Positions 1-9,819 of a stretch of 41,815 nt of DNA are shown one piece after another. The stretch covers positions 202,472 to 244,286 of the forward strand of contig MNCI01011050.1 in NCBI GenBank assembly GCA_015680685.1, read 5' to 3'. The first letter of the stretch is position 1. The number at the start of each line of letters is the position of its first letter. Source of the DNA: Gnetum montanum (Eukaryota; Streptophyta; Gnetopsida; Gnetales; Gnetaceae). The notes below the pieces were generated by a model that saw only the letters and a program-made list of their open reading frames with translations, ran no database searches and was not told the origin of the DNA. Made by a program: the position numbers and the translations under genes.

Positions 1-8
1 GTACCAGC
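1..8 (-). repeat. Outer gag flank with left copy of 5 bp target duplication (CCAGC)
   Basis: GTACCAGC at the window start continues the outer element's gag, by comparison with the same gag position near 38603-38615 on the plus strand. Bases 4-8 (CCAGC) are repeated at 1113-1117, on the other side of the solo LTR. Confidence 0.75.
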
Positions 9-142
9 TGAAACACCACAAAATGTCGAGCTTAGTACTTTTCCAACAAAAAGCAGGTCTCTGCGACCCACAAATGACCACGGCTACATCTGGTATCAAA
101 CACGGCAACTTCGGAGATCAAGATACTTAATTTTCACTAAGT

Positions 143-500
143 ATGCATTCTCAGCGTATACGCCCAAGTTTACATTATCAGCATATACGGCCAGCGTATA
201 CGCTCAAGTTTATATCCACAGCGTATACGCCCGACATTCTCAGCGTATACGCCCGACGTACACAACTAGCATACATGCTTCACCGGTACGATCAGCTTGT
301 ACGACTGACGTATATGCCCAACATGCAATCCCTGAAGACGGCATGGAAATAGCACTGCAGAGCAAGACTTTGTACAAGGCAGCAACCATCAGCGTATACA
401 CCCAGCGTATACGCCCAACAATCATCAACGTGTACACCTAGTGTATACGTTCAGCATCCCTAGCACATCCAGTGTATACTCCCAGCGTATATGCCTAGCA
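143..500 (+). repeat. Degenerate array of a 15 bp palindromic unit, CAGCGTATACGCCCA
   Basis: About a dozen copies of CAGCGTATACGCCCA and variants occur with irregular spacers. The core GCGTATACGC is its own reverse complement. The array lies 100-450 bp upstream of the LTR TATA box, where an enhancer would sit. Short ORFs here are products of the repeat. Confidence 0.8.
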
Positions 501-593
501 GATGTAACATGTTGTAAACTTGTAAATTTTTATGCTTTTGCAGCCGGTCAATGCGCCACATGTCGCCCAACCCGAGTCTAATGTCAAAACCTG

Positions 594-601
594 TATAAAA
601 G
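594..601 (+). promoter_or_regulatory. TATA box of the solo LTR
   Basis: TATAAAAG follows the palindrome array and precedes a leader-like stretch, as expected at a U3/R boundary. Transcription would run rightward into the outer gag in antisense. Confidence 0.55.
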
Positions 602-1112
602 CCCTAATTTTTCACTAGATCCAGGGGGTTGGCAAATTTTTAGAACAAACTAGAGAGCAGAGACGCTAAGAAACAGAGTAGAGAACCTTGTACGCTGGAC
701 AACCCTGTACGTTGAGCATATAGCCTCTACGCTGTGCCTACAATGTGAACCAGCTCACAGTCATCCTTGCATCCACCGGGGCTTTTCATCTACCTTGTGT
801 CTAAGCCACAACTGCATTAGACCGGTGCATTGTAACTCTCATTTTGAAATACCATTGTTACATTTTCGCATCAGTTATGCTGTTTACGCTTTGCTTTACG
901 CTTGTTACGCCATTCACGTATAACCCAACGTATAGCACCTCGGTGTACGTTTGGGGAAATCCTTGCCTGATCTGCATGCGGACCACTCAAGGTACTCTAC
1001 CTTCGTTCCTTCCAGCTTGTCCTCAGGCGAAGGTAGGATCATCTGTGCGTGTCCGGTGATCCCCCGATCTCTGTTTCCTTCCAGCCGGAAATCGACGATT
1101 TCGGACGGTACA

Positions 1113-2219
1113 CCAGCTCTCTGCTTCTTTGGTGAGTGTCCTTGGGAACAACTTAAGATTTTGCCACTCATTTTCTATATTCTACAAGGCACAGGCATTA
1201 TGGAATGCCTGTAAATGATTTTGTGGATTAGCATTGTATCCCCCTTCAAACCATAGGATATTATTCATGTCTAAATGCTTGATCCGGCTATCCTTTAAAT
1301 GCCTTGTGGGAATCCTAACAGCCTCCGTTATGTCAAGCATACTTCGGGTTACGAGTAGGCGTTCATCATGATCGTCTCTTTCATGACGCCTGTGATGTCT
1401 GCGTTGTTCCCTACTCTTCCTACGTCCTTGCCCTTATCCTCTCTCTTGACTTTCACATCGAGGTCTTTCATCTTTCTTACTTTTATCCTCACCTTTATGT
1501 TCATGGTGGCTACACCCAGATGTGGAAGGAGAGGATGAGTGATGTGAAGAAGGGGAAGAAGAAGGGGAACCATCGCCATGACGATGTTTCTTGCCTTCTC
1601 TTCGGCTGCTACGGCCCCGATCGTGGTGACGATCTAAGTGCCCGTCCTTAGCATAAGTGGTTGTTCCCTCTGTGAACAGTTGGTGTTCATGGGCATCAGA
1701 ACCAGGGATATGTATCATTGATCATAGGTTCTGATACTCAACCTCCTCACCATCGTTAGGAGGGGGAACATCTTTTGCTAAAGAACCCATGATAAAGGGT
1801 CCCTCGTCTCCTATTTCACTAAGGACATGCAGGGCCTTGCCCTTCGACAATGTATGTTGGCTCTCCTGCCTTAAGTCTCTCATACGTTGGGCATCTGTGG
1901 GATAATAATCCCTCATGTCAAAATCCTCCGCAACGTATTCAGCATATAGCTCGGTCATGCCTATCTGTGCCAAGGCACGGAAAAGCATGTGAGAGATTGA
2001 TCGATCTGGGGGTAACACAATGTTACCTTGCAAGTCTCTCCACCGCAGTTGTTCGTCCTGATGGAGAACAAAAGTAAAATTAGGAGTATACTGATCGGGA
2101 TGAGTATATGTCATCTTATATTCTTTAGGACTTGGCTGATTTTGCTTATGTGTTTTATCTTGCCGATTGTCTCGTGTGTGGTCCTTAGGTGGTGAGTTGC
2201 TCTTATGAGAAGAAGGCAT
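1113..2219 (-). pseudogene. Outer element gag, N-terminal part, broken
   Basis: The ORF starting at 2219 gives 165 residues with motifs such as QDEQLRW and GNIVLPP, closely matching the plus-strand gag at 37495. It stops at 1722, then resumes in other frames through an Arg/His/Ser-rich low-complexity stretch (1718-1434). The conserved gag core runs down to 1118 (motif KLFPRTL). The reading is then cut by the solo LTR. In the plus-strand copy the same gag continues for several hundred more residues. Several stops and frame changes show it is dead. Confidence 0.85.
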
Positions 2220-2345
2220 TTTTATCGGTGTGCTAATTTCACCGTTATATAAGATTTGTTTTTCTTGATTAACCCGAAGGTTCGTTAAGGTTCACAACAA
2301 TGTGAGTGATATCCTTTATGTTCTATTCGGCGCACAAACACTTAG

Positions 2346-2363
2346 TCCCTGGTAACGGCACCA
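2346..2363 (-). other. Primer binding site of outer element (tRNA-Asp type, decayed)
   Basis: On the minus strand it reads TGGTGCCGTTACCAGGGA, directly after the LTR end CTCATCA. It differs at three positions from TGGCGCCGTTGCCGGGGA at 37355-37372, which complements the 3' end of plant tRNA-Asp as I remember it. Confidence 0.8.
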
Positions 2364-2364
2364 A

Positions 2365-2540
2365 TGATGAGTGGCGAGGTACCCCTACACTCAACTATAC
2401 GAAACGAGCATAGCACGCGCGATCCAGTCGAACTCCACAGACTAAATGCCTAAACGCCCCATGGAACACTTGGGGTTAATCATTCATTGTCTTCCCAGAC
2501 TTACTTGTTGTTGTCATGGTGTATGGTTAAGTAAGTTCGA
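2365..2540 (-). repeat. Outer element 5' LTR, 3'-terminal piece
   Basis: These 176 bp match the end of the plus-strand LTR (37178-37353), including the terminal CTCATCA. The piece ends at 2540 with TTCGA, the target duplication of the inner element. The rest of this LTR lies at 20224-20983. Confidence 0.85.
2536..2540. repeat. Left target site duplication of the inner element (TTCGA)
   Basis: TTCGA directly precedes the inner element's terminal TGTAA and is repeated at 20224-20228. In the uninterrupted plus-strand LTR the site corresponds to the ATATACCTCGGACTTAC region at 37171-37187. Confidence 0.9.
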
Positions 2541-3335
2541 TGTAATGACGGAAAATGTCGGCAGCTGGAATACCAAACAAAACCCGTGTACACAGTCTTA
2601 ACCACAGATTCGTGCGAGGGCTGTGCTAGAGAAAACGAATCCGTAGTGCCCTGAACAGTCTTGTCAATCAGACAGGGACTTACTAAATCAGTAAATCGAT
2701 GAATATTGTAGACGTTTTGTGGGACGATCCGATTCGGTAAATCACGAAGGGGAGAGAAAAACGATGCAAATAAATCGCAATAATGACAACGTTGACGCGA
2801 TAGAAGGGATCGGATTTAAGCAAAATGCGTGATTTCAAGATCTGTACTTTTACCCGAAAAATTGAGTATTTTGTACACAAAGTTACAATGGAAAGATTCC
2901 GATTATCTTGTGTGGAACATACACAAAATAAAAAGGAAGAGAAACTATTCAACAAGGAGTGCAGAATGAAGCTTAGTCTAGCTCGTGAGCCAAAGACGGT
3001 GTGCAAGGAAGGTCAAGCTCGGATGCCTATCAACCAACTGTATCTGATCGATAGATCTTGCCAACCTCACTAGATGATCTTTCGATCCCTGCTCTATCTT
3101 CTTCGCTTTGGATAGTCTCTGCTCAAAACTGCCAAGGATCATCGATGGGAGAACTGTATCTTTGCCAAAAAGGGGTGATCGCTCCTGCTGCCAAAATGCT
3201 CCAAGAATGTTTCTTGTTTCTGCTCAAGGATGATAACTGTTAAGAAGTTCAAGATGTCAGCTGCTGTCCTTCTTTCAGAAATGTGCCACAAAAAAACAAC
3301 AGAAGTCCCCCTCCTCTTTTCTTTGCCAGCCAGGG

Positions 3336-3343
3336 TATTTATA
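3336..3343 (-). promoter_or_regulatory. TATA box in 3' LTR
   Basis: The minus strand reads TATAAATA, followed downstream by CCCTGGCTGG and a purine-rich leader. It would drive transcription leftward into the outer LTR. Confidence 0.65.
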
Positions 3344-3688
3344 AGTTTGACAATACACAGAAAAGGCATGGTCTTGATGACGTGTCCCTAAGTTTCCAGA
3401 TGCCGTTGACTTGACGAACTGGCTATGTCACGTCACATTGCGATGTACATTGTCAATACTTTGCTGAAGCCACTCCATGATTATGCACAAATACGCTTAT
3501 CGGCGTATTACGCGTATGGATAGCGAATGCATAATTGCTTTAGCTAGCTTTACGCTGTATTTCACTTATTTACGCTGCGTCGCGTGGCAGAGCGTAACAA
3601 AGCATGGAAATTGTGAGTCAGGCTATTTTACGCCCCTTTACGCAGCAAAGCGTAGTGAAGCGTAAAACATGATCCACCCGACAATACA

Positions 3689-3716
3689 TTACGCTAACGT
3701 ACGCTGCGTAGCGTAA
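3689..3716. repeat. Inverted repeat TTACGCT...AGCGTAA in U3
   Basis: TTACGCT and AGCGTAA arms enclose about 14 bp here. In the 5' LTR the same site is a perfect 18 bp palindrome (19751-19768). Similar pairs lie at about 3973-4001 and around 3800-3835. Confidence 0.75.
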
Positions 3717-4173
3717 CGAGCGTAAGGTGATCAATCTACAAAAGAAAAAGGGTCGTTCTATCGCGCTTCCTTTGGACTTTCCTTTTGACTCTTTTTGAAG
3801 CTCGTTACGCTACTTTGCGTAACAGAGCGTAAACCTGACCCTGGGCAAAAGACTTAGCCGAATATGTGAGAAGTCGCATATTACGCTATTCAGGCCTTAA
3901 ACTTCTCCAAATCTGCTGAAGTAAGTCACCTTCTGATGTCAAACTATGTTAAGCAGAATTACACTAAGTGTCATTACGCTATGTTTGCGTAATGTAGCGT
4001 AAAGACAGAAAACACAGTAAAATTGAAATCTGTAAAGAACTTTGGAAACTTGATGCCGAGCGCTGTTTTGCCTTGCTTTGCTTCGTTCTACCTCCTGGAA
4101 TTCTGTCACGAACCTTTGTCTGAATCGTGAATCTTCACCTGAAGCCGATTCACAATTTTCATGGTGTTTCAAT

Positions 4174-4185
4174 GGCCCCTCTTTG
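4174..4185 (-). other. Polypurine tract next to 3' LTR
   Basis: The minus strand reads CAAAGAGGGGCC, three bases before the LTR starts at 4171. Position and purine bias fit the plus-strand primer of an LTR element. Confidence 0.65.
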
Positions 4186-5365
4186 TTGACGGTTAAAGGG
4201 CTTGCCCAAAAGACGTCGATAAAGAATACGAAACACTGGACTAATAAAAGCACCAACAGCGTTTATCAACAGGTACTCAAGTGTCGCCCTGTCAACGTAG
4301 AGGTGCAGAGATGAGGGAATCCGGAGCTAGGATGGTATAGGAGGAAACAGGTTTGGGGAAAACCCAAATGAGGTTCGGGGAAGACACAAATGGGCGGGGA
4401 TAGCTCTATTACACATAAGCAAATACGTTGTCTCCTGCGATTGCGTTTGCATGGAGTTATGCCTTGATTTTGTGTCAGAGGGGGTTTCATAGACGCATTG
4501 TGTTGCATTTGCACGGCCTGAGTGAGATGTGTTTCACTCATTTTGCCGACCCCGCTCTTTTTTTTTTTTTGCGTCCATCAGGCGAGTTGCGTTACGCCGA
4601 CTTATGGACTTGATTGTAATGCGAATGCGGAAAGCGTGTGCTGCGTATGTACATTTTGGGTACGGGAAGTGGATGAGACAGTTAAAAGTAGCGATAAGGG
4701 TTAAGGGTAGGATTATGAGGGACACAAGGATGCACCCTCCGAGTGGACTGGCCAACTTAAGTAGCCATCTCAAAACGTTGTCGGTATTACACCACTCAGA
4801 TGAACGCATCGTCGAACAACGTCCTCGTGACAAGTAACCTGGAACCAAAGAAGAAAATAGAGGGCACCATTGTTCGTGCGAATCGCGGGTGAGGTTGTTG
4901 AAACAAGCACTATTGGAGGCGAGATGAAGAGATCAGACCGTGATGGAGGAACTGTAGCATGAGGCCCGAGTTTTCACCCTTGACGCTCGGCCCAGCATAT
5001 CACCGCCAAAGAACATCAGACTCGGCGCACCTGACTGATCATGTAAAGAAACTGCCAGATGAATCTGTGAAGCCAGGGCCTCATAGCGATGATGAGCGGA
5101 TATTCCCAAAGTCATAATTGATGAGAACGGCTTCGGGGCTCTGGGCGACAGAACTAACCTCTCAGAGGTACCACCACTGGAACTGGTGCGGTAGCGGTAT
5201 CTCCGAGGGGTCAGTAGTATGCCTTTCAGCACATCCGAGAGATCAGCAGAATGCCAGTGAGGTAGTGACGCTGGGGCTGTTGCAGCGTCCCATCCCATTT
5301 GTCTTGCGGCTGCACAGAGAGGATCACGTTCGCTTGACTTGCATGATGGCAGCTTATGCATCCCA
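4186..5365 (-). other. Non-coding 3' region of the inner element
   Basis: This lies between the second minisatellite and the polypurine tract. It contains a T run near 4557-4570 and no convincing coding sequence. Overlapping short ORFs on both strands at 4428-4848 have no recognisable motif. Tat elements commonly have a long, variable untranslated region here. Confidence 0.6.
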
Positions 5366-5851
5366 GTTTTAAGTCCTGGTAGACTATCGTTGCTGGTTTT
5401 AAGTCTCAGCAGACCATGGTCCCAGTTTAAAGTCTGGGCGGACCGAGCAATGCTAGTTTTACGTTGTAGCGGACGGTGGCGAAGCTGATTTATGGTCTCA
5501 GCAGATTGTGCTATGGGTGTCAGTTTTGTGTCATGACCCAGGGACAAGTCTGTGCTAGTTTTACGTCTCAGTAGACGACTGCTTACCTGAGCCAGTTTTG
5601 CGTCATGGAGGACAGCTGATGCCAGTTTAGCGTCGTGGCGGATGCGTGCAAGAAATGCCAGTTTTTCGTCTTGGCAGACCTGTACAACACTGCCAGTTTT
5701 ACGTCGTAGCGGACGGTGGCAACTTGCCAGTTTTACGTCATGGCGGATGATCGATGCCAGTTTAGCGTCGTGGCGGACGTGTGAAGGGAGTGCCAGTTTT
5801 ACGTCGTAGCGGACGGTTCTTGCCAGTTTAACGTCATAGCGGATGATTATT
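5366..5851 (-). repeat. Minisatellite B: about 15 units with core CAGTTTTACGTCRTRGCGGA
   Basis: On the plus strand, units of about 30-36 bp share CAGTTTTACGTC followed by GTAGCGGACGG or ATGGCGGATGA, separated by variable 8-15 bp tails. The array starts right after the integrase C-terminus. The long minus-strand ORF through it (4933-5856, repeating RHDAKLAS-like words) is an effect of the repeat. The core resembles that of minisatellite A at 14054-14322. Confidence 0.85.
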
Positions 5852-5882
5852 ACCATACATGACGTTCACACTGGAGATGCAA

Positions 5883-6860
5883 CTATATGTAGTACCACTT
5901 CAGATATATATGATTAACAGGATTTGGTAACTCGTTGCCGTTGTTGTCTGCTAGCTTAAATGCTCCGTTGCCATATACATCGGTCACTAAGAAGGGGCCC
6001 TCCCAGTTTGTAGAGAACTTGCCTACTGGTTCGCGAACGGCCTTGAGAACTAAATCTCCCTTCTTGATTGGATGCTGCTGAAGATTGTGACGATGCTTTT
6101 GCCTCTATTTGTCTTGATACCTCTGGACGGTATCAAGTGTCTGTATTCGCTTCTCTTCTACTGAATCCAAATCCATGATCCAAGATTCGGTGTGTTGAGC
6201 CTCATTTATAATTGTGGAGAGGACCATTCTCAGAGAAGGAATTTGCAATTTGAGGGGTAGCACCGCCTCAGATCCGTAGACTAGGCTATAGGGAGTGCTG
6301 TCTGTAGTTGTCCTACATGTAATACAGTATGCCCATAGCACATAGAGGATTTTTTCATGCCACCGCCTCTTATTGCTGTTAAGCATTTTCTTGAGTAGAT
6401 TGATGATAACCTTGTTTGTGGCTTCAGCTTGACCATTCGCTTGTGGGTAATAGGGCGAGGAAAAAGATTGTTTAATGCCAAGGCTATCACAGAAGGATTT
6501 GGTTCCCGTACTACTAAACTGTGGCCCTTTATCGGTCATGATAGTCATAGGGAGACCAAATCTGGTTACAATGTTGTCTAAGATGAAATTGCAAATCTGT
6601 TGAGATGTGATCTTCCGTAGAGGAATAGCTTCTACCCACTTCGTGAAGTACTCAGTAGCGGTAATTATAAAGCTATGACCTGCGGAAGATTTCGGTGTAA
6701 TGGGGCCTATAATGTCTAGTCCCCATCATTGAAATGGCCATGTTATCTGAGTCATATGTAACTCCGTAGGCGACACATGTATAAGATTTGCATGACGTTG
6801 ACACATGTCACACGTTTTAACCTTTGTCAGACAATCCTTTTCCATGTAAGGCTAGTAATA
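5883..6860 (-). pseudogene. Integrase of the inner element, with stops
   Basis: The zinc-binding end shows CDMC (about 6800) after two His residues in the preceding frame. The catalytic core shows GLDIIGP (Asp), MTDKGPQF (Asp) and GQAEATNK (Glu), giving the DDE triad. The C-terminus shows GKFSTNWEGPF and YLKWYY, a GPY/F-type module. All of this is in one frame, interrupted by stops at 6852-6854, 6726-6728 and 6105-6107, and it ends at 5883. The longest open piece is 6548-6105. A frameshift near 6863 separates it from the RNase H frame. Confidence 0.9.
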
Positions 6861-6862
6861 CC

Positions 6863-9340
6863 CTAAGCGCGTGGTGCTACGTGTCCTCTGCATAGTCCCT
6901 CGTGGACCTCGCCCACTATACGTTGTGCTTGGTCCTTGTTAATGCAAGTAAGCAGCACACCATCAAAAGAGCGTCTACAGAGAGTACTGTCTCCTATGAT
7001 GACGTACTGCCTAGCTCGCTTGCGGATTGCATCTTTCTGCGCGCGTGTTAGTTTGTGCGGTGGCTCGCCATGCAAGAGGTAAGTCTTAATGCTATTGTAC
7101 CACTTTGGCATTCTATTCTCGAGCAGAGAGGATATTTGCACCGCCTGAATGATGGGATCTGTGCAATCTGTTATTAATGCGGGATAGGTGTCGAATAAGT
7201 GTGAGGGTACGTTCAAAGCCAGTGTAGCCAGTGCGTCGGCCAGGGTATTATCAATGCGTGGCATGTGTTGGGCATCGATGGTCGTGAACCGCTTCAGAAG
7301 ATCTTTAGCCATATCGCAATATGGCTGTAAATGTGAATCCTTGCAGGCGTAGACTCCTGTGATTTGATTTATGACAAGCATCGAATCACCCCTAATTGCC
7401 AGGTGTCGAACATCGAGCTCGCAGGTAGTTAGTAATCTCCAGAGGAGTCCCTCGTACTCTACCACATTGTTCGTACAAGGGAAGGTCAAGCGATAAGCGT
7501 GAAGACGCACATCCTTAGGTGATAGTGTAATAATTATAGCGGCACTACCGCCTCTAACAGTTGAAGCGCCGTCGAAGTACAACGTTGCTTTGAGGCCTTC
7601 CAGGACAGGGCTTAAGCTATGTACATGTTCATCTGGAAATTCAGGCTCTATGGTTGCCTGACTGTCAATAGGTGATGTTACTAAATGGTCGACTATCGCT
7701 TGGCCTTTTGTAGAAGATTGGCCAATGTAATGCAGATCGAATTCTGCCGTGATAGCCTTCCAACGAGCTATTTTGCTACTTTCATATAAGTTATGCGTAA
7801 TGGCCCTAAGAATATTATTTTTACAGATGATGTTGACTTGGCTACGAAAAAGATAATGTCTACATTTCTTGAGCGTAAATACTAATGCTAAGCAGTTACG
7901 CTCTACTTCGTTGTACCTCGTTTCATACGCACATAGAGCATGACTCAAGTAGTAGATGGGTACTTCCGACCCATCATCCCTCCTTTGACAAAGTAATGCA
8001 GCTAAGGTTTCGTCTGAAGTTGCAAGGTAGATATAGAATGGTTGGTCCCTTTGCGGCGGGAAAACTATTGGCAAGCGTTGAAGCTCTTGCTTCAAGCTGT
8101 CAAACGCACGCTAACAATCATCCGTCCATTCGAAATTAACCCCTTTTTTAAGCAAATGTTGCATAGGGTGTAGCTTGTCGGTTAATCTCGAGATGAATCG
8201 CCTGATAAACTGTAACCTCCCCTGTAATCCGCGTAGTTGCTTAAGACTTGTAGGGGGTGTCAGTTCAACAATGGCTTTGACTTTGTCAGGATCCACGTGT
8301 ATGCCAGTTTCCGATATCACAAAACCTAGCATGCGTTCGGTTTTGACTCCAAACACACACTTTTTTGGGTTGAGTCGGAGATCGTATTTAGAACATCTTT
8401 CGAGAACTAACTCCAGATCCTCTGAATGATCTTCTGACGTTAATGACTTAACAGCTATATCGTCAACATAATCATTCAGTCTCCCTAGGAGGTAATCGCT
8501 AAAGATGTATGTCATGGCTCGCTGATATCTCGCTCTGACGTTTTTTAAGCTAAAAGGCATCATGGTGTAACAAAAGGTTCCCCAGGGCATCATAAATGTC
8601 GTTGTTAGCTGGTGCTCTGGGTTAATGCGTATTTGGTTGTAGCCTGAGAAGCCATCCATAAAGGACAAAAGCGCATGTCCAGCGGTTGTATCCACTAATT
8701 GATCGATACTCGGCAATGGGAAGTTATCTTTAATTGTAGCTTTGTTCAAGTCCCGGAAGTCTATGCATATGCGTATTCCTCTGGTCTTTTTAGGAACCAC
8801 TACAATGTTAAATACCCAATCTGAGTAATCAACCGCACGAATAAAACCAGCTTGGTACAGTTTAGTGATTTCATCACGTACTGCTAACGCGACCTGCGGC
8901 TTGATTTTTCGTGCTTTCTGTCTGATGGTTTTGATATGGGGATCTAGGATTATGTTGTGTTGAATTAATCTCGGGTCTAGTCCTGGCATATCCTCCTATG
9001 ACCATGTAAACACCGTGATGTTATCCTGGAGAACCTGTTTTATGTCATCACTTGCCTTTTGGTCTAATAGAGAGCTAACCTTGAGAGTTTTAGTCTCACC
9101 CCTATGCGTAACCACAGAGACCTCGTTGAGTAGATCTTCAGTTACATCTCCAGCTTCCAGATCTAGCGTGCGCGTCGATTGCTCTGGCCAGTCTAGAAAT
9201 GTTTCTGATGTAGCTATGATTGCATCATTAAGGGCTAGGTTAGTTTTTATTAGTGTGGGATCAAGCTGTCTAATGATTTCACCGTGTGAGCTTGCTAAAA
9301 CTAGCGGTGTAGATAAAATTTCGTCCATCTGTCAACTATC
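6863..9340 (-). pseudogene. Reverse transcriptase - RNase H - second RNase H polyprotein, with stops
   Basis: The frame from 9328 carries a linker ending in FTWS, a stop at 8996-8998, then EDMPGLD and the RT domain (8989-8111). The RT shows SFMDGFSGYNQI and YVDDIAVKS, the catalytic aspartates. A stop at 8111-8113 precedes the Ty3-type RNase H (LATSDETLAALL). The second RNase H, about residues 165-295 of the 8095-6863 piece, shows YFDGAS, NNVVEYEGL, IRGDSM and NTLADALA, the D-E-D-D set. This dual arrangement defines the Tat lineage. The frame is lost at 6863, just before integrase. A splice-acceptor-like sequence lies at 9341-9350. Confidence 0.92.
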
Positions 9341-9360
9341 CTGCAAAATTGTCAAATAGA
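9341..9360 (-). other. Candidate splice acceptor before RT (Ogre-type intron end)
   Basis: The minus strand reads TCTATTTGACAATTTTGCAG just before the RT-side reading frame. Ogre elements splice out an intron between protease and RT. I could not identify a matching donor after the protease frame ends at 14532. Confidence 0.35.
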
Positions 9361-9819
9361 AGAGTAATTAGAAAGATACTAAGTTTGATGTGTTAAGTGC
9401 TTAATGAATAACACTTAGTTTAGTGTACAAGCCATGACGTGGCGTTACTGAGCTTAAAGCTAACTGAATTTCGAATTTCACGAACAACCTGTAATTAATG
9501 AGACCTGATTACGAGGAGATAAGATACAGTAGTTTAGGGTCGTTTCGGACCGTAATGCGTGTGATATCTGATGCAATTAATGCCTCGATCCTCGGGTTCC
9601 AGCTCATACCAGCATTAAGGCAAGTCTCGCTGAAATCGGGTATCAAGTTGGTTGAATTTTGCATATAAGTAAGCAGTTTTCCTTTAGAACAGGCTGTTTG
9701 CTATTGCGAATTTGAATTCCTAGCTGTTATAGAGAGAAAGGAGGAGAAGCAGAAGACTGGAGTGCGTTGTTTGCAAAGGCGTGAAGGTGTAATAGTGCGA
9801 CGGTGTTGGAGCTGTAACA
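9361..9819 (+). promoter_or_regulatory. Upstream region of the antisense gene, with TATA-like motif
   Basis: There is no coding sequence on either strand. GCATATAAGTA at 9661-9671 lies about 150 bp before the first ATG of the antisense gene. A purine-rich leader (9730-9755) lies between them. The promoter assignment is inference only. Confidence 0.3.

Larger units (their letters stand above)
9..1112 (+). mobile_element. Solo LTR of a second Tat-like family, inserted in the outer gag
   Basis: The segment begins TGAAACACCAC and ends GGTACA (TG...CA) and is flanked by CCAGC on both sides (4-8 and 1113-1117). It is 1104 bp long. The first ten bases equal the start of the inner element's LTR read on its own strand (TGAAACACCA), and the ends are also alike. 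U3 holds an array of GCGTATACGC palindromes at 143-500 and is followed by a TATA box at 594-601. No internal coding sequence remains, so this is a recombined solo LTR. The two families are related but not identical. Confidence 0.8.
2541..4171 (-). repeat. 3' LTR of the inner Tat-type element
   Basis: This 1631 bp segment is nearly colinear with 18602-20223. On the element's strand it begins TGAAACACCATG (at 4171) and ends in TTACA (at 2541). U3 (4171 to about 3345) is dense in TTACGCT and AGCGTAA words forming inverted repeats. The TATA box is at 3336-3343. A 107-residue ORF at 2683-3006 recurs in the other LTR only because the LTRs are copies. Confidence 0.92.

Noticed and set aside
2683-3006. 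107-residue minus-strand ORF, repeated almost identically at 18744-19067
   Set aside because: It lies in both LTRs of one element, so its repetition follows from LTR duplication. No motif or expression signal supports coding.
5366-5851. Regular repeats with variable spacers, considered as a CRISPR-like array
   Set aside because: Spacers are short and uneven, units are degenerate, the DNA is plant nuclear, and the array sits in a retrotransposon 3' region.
4933-5856. 307-residue minus-strand ORF with repeating RHDAKLAS-like words
   Set aside because: It is generated by the minisatellite and continues into unrelated sequence. Its start has no support.
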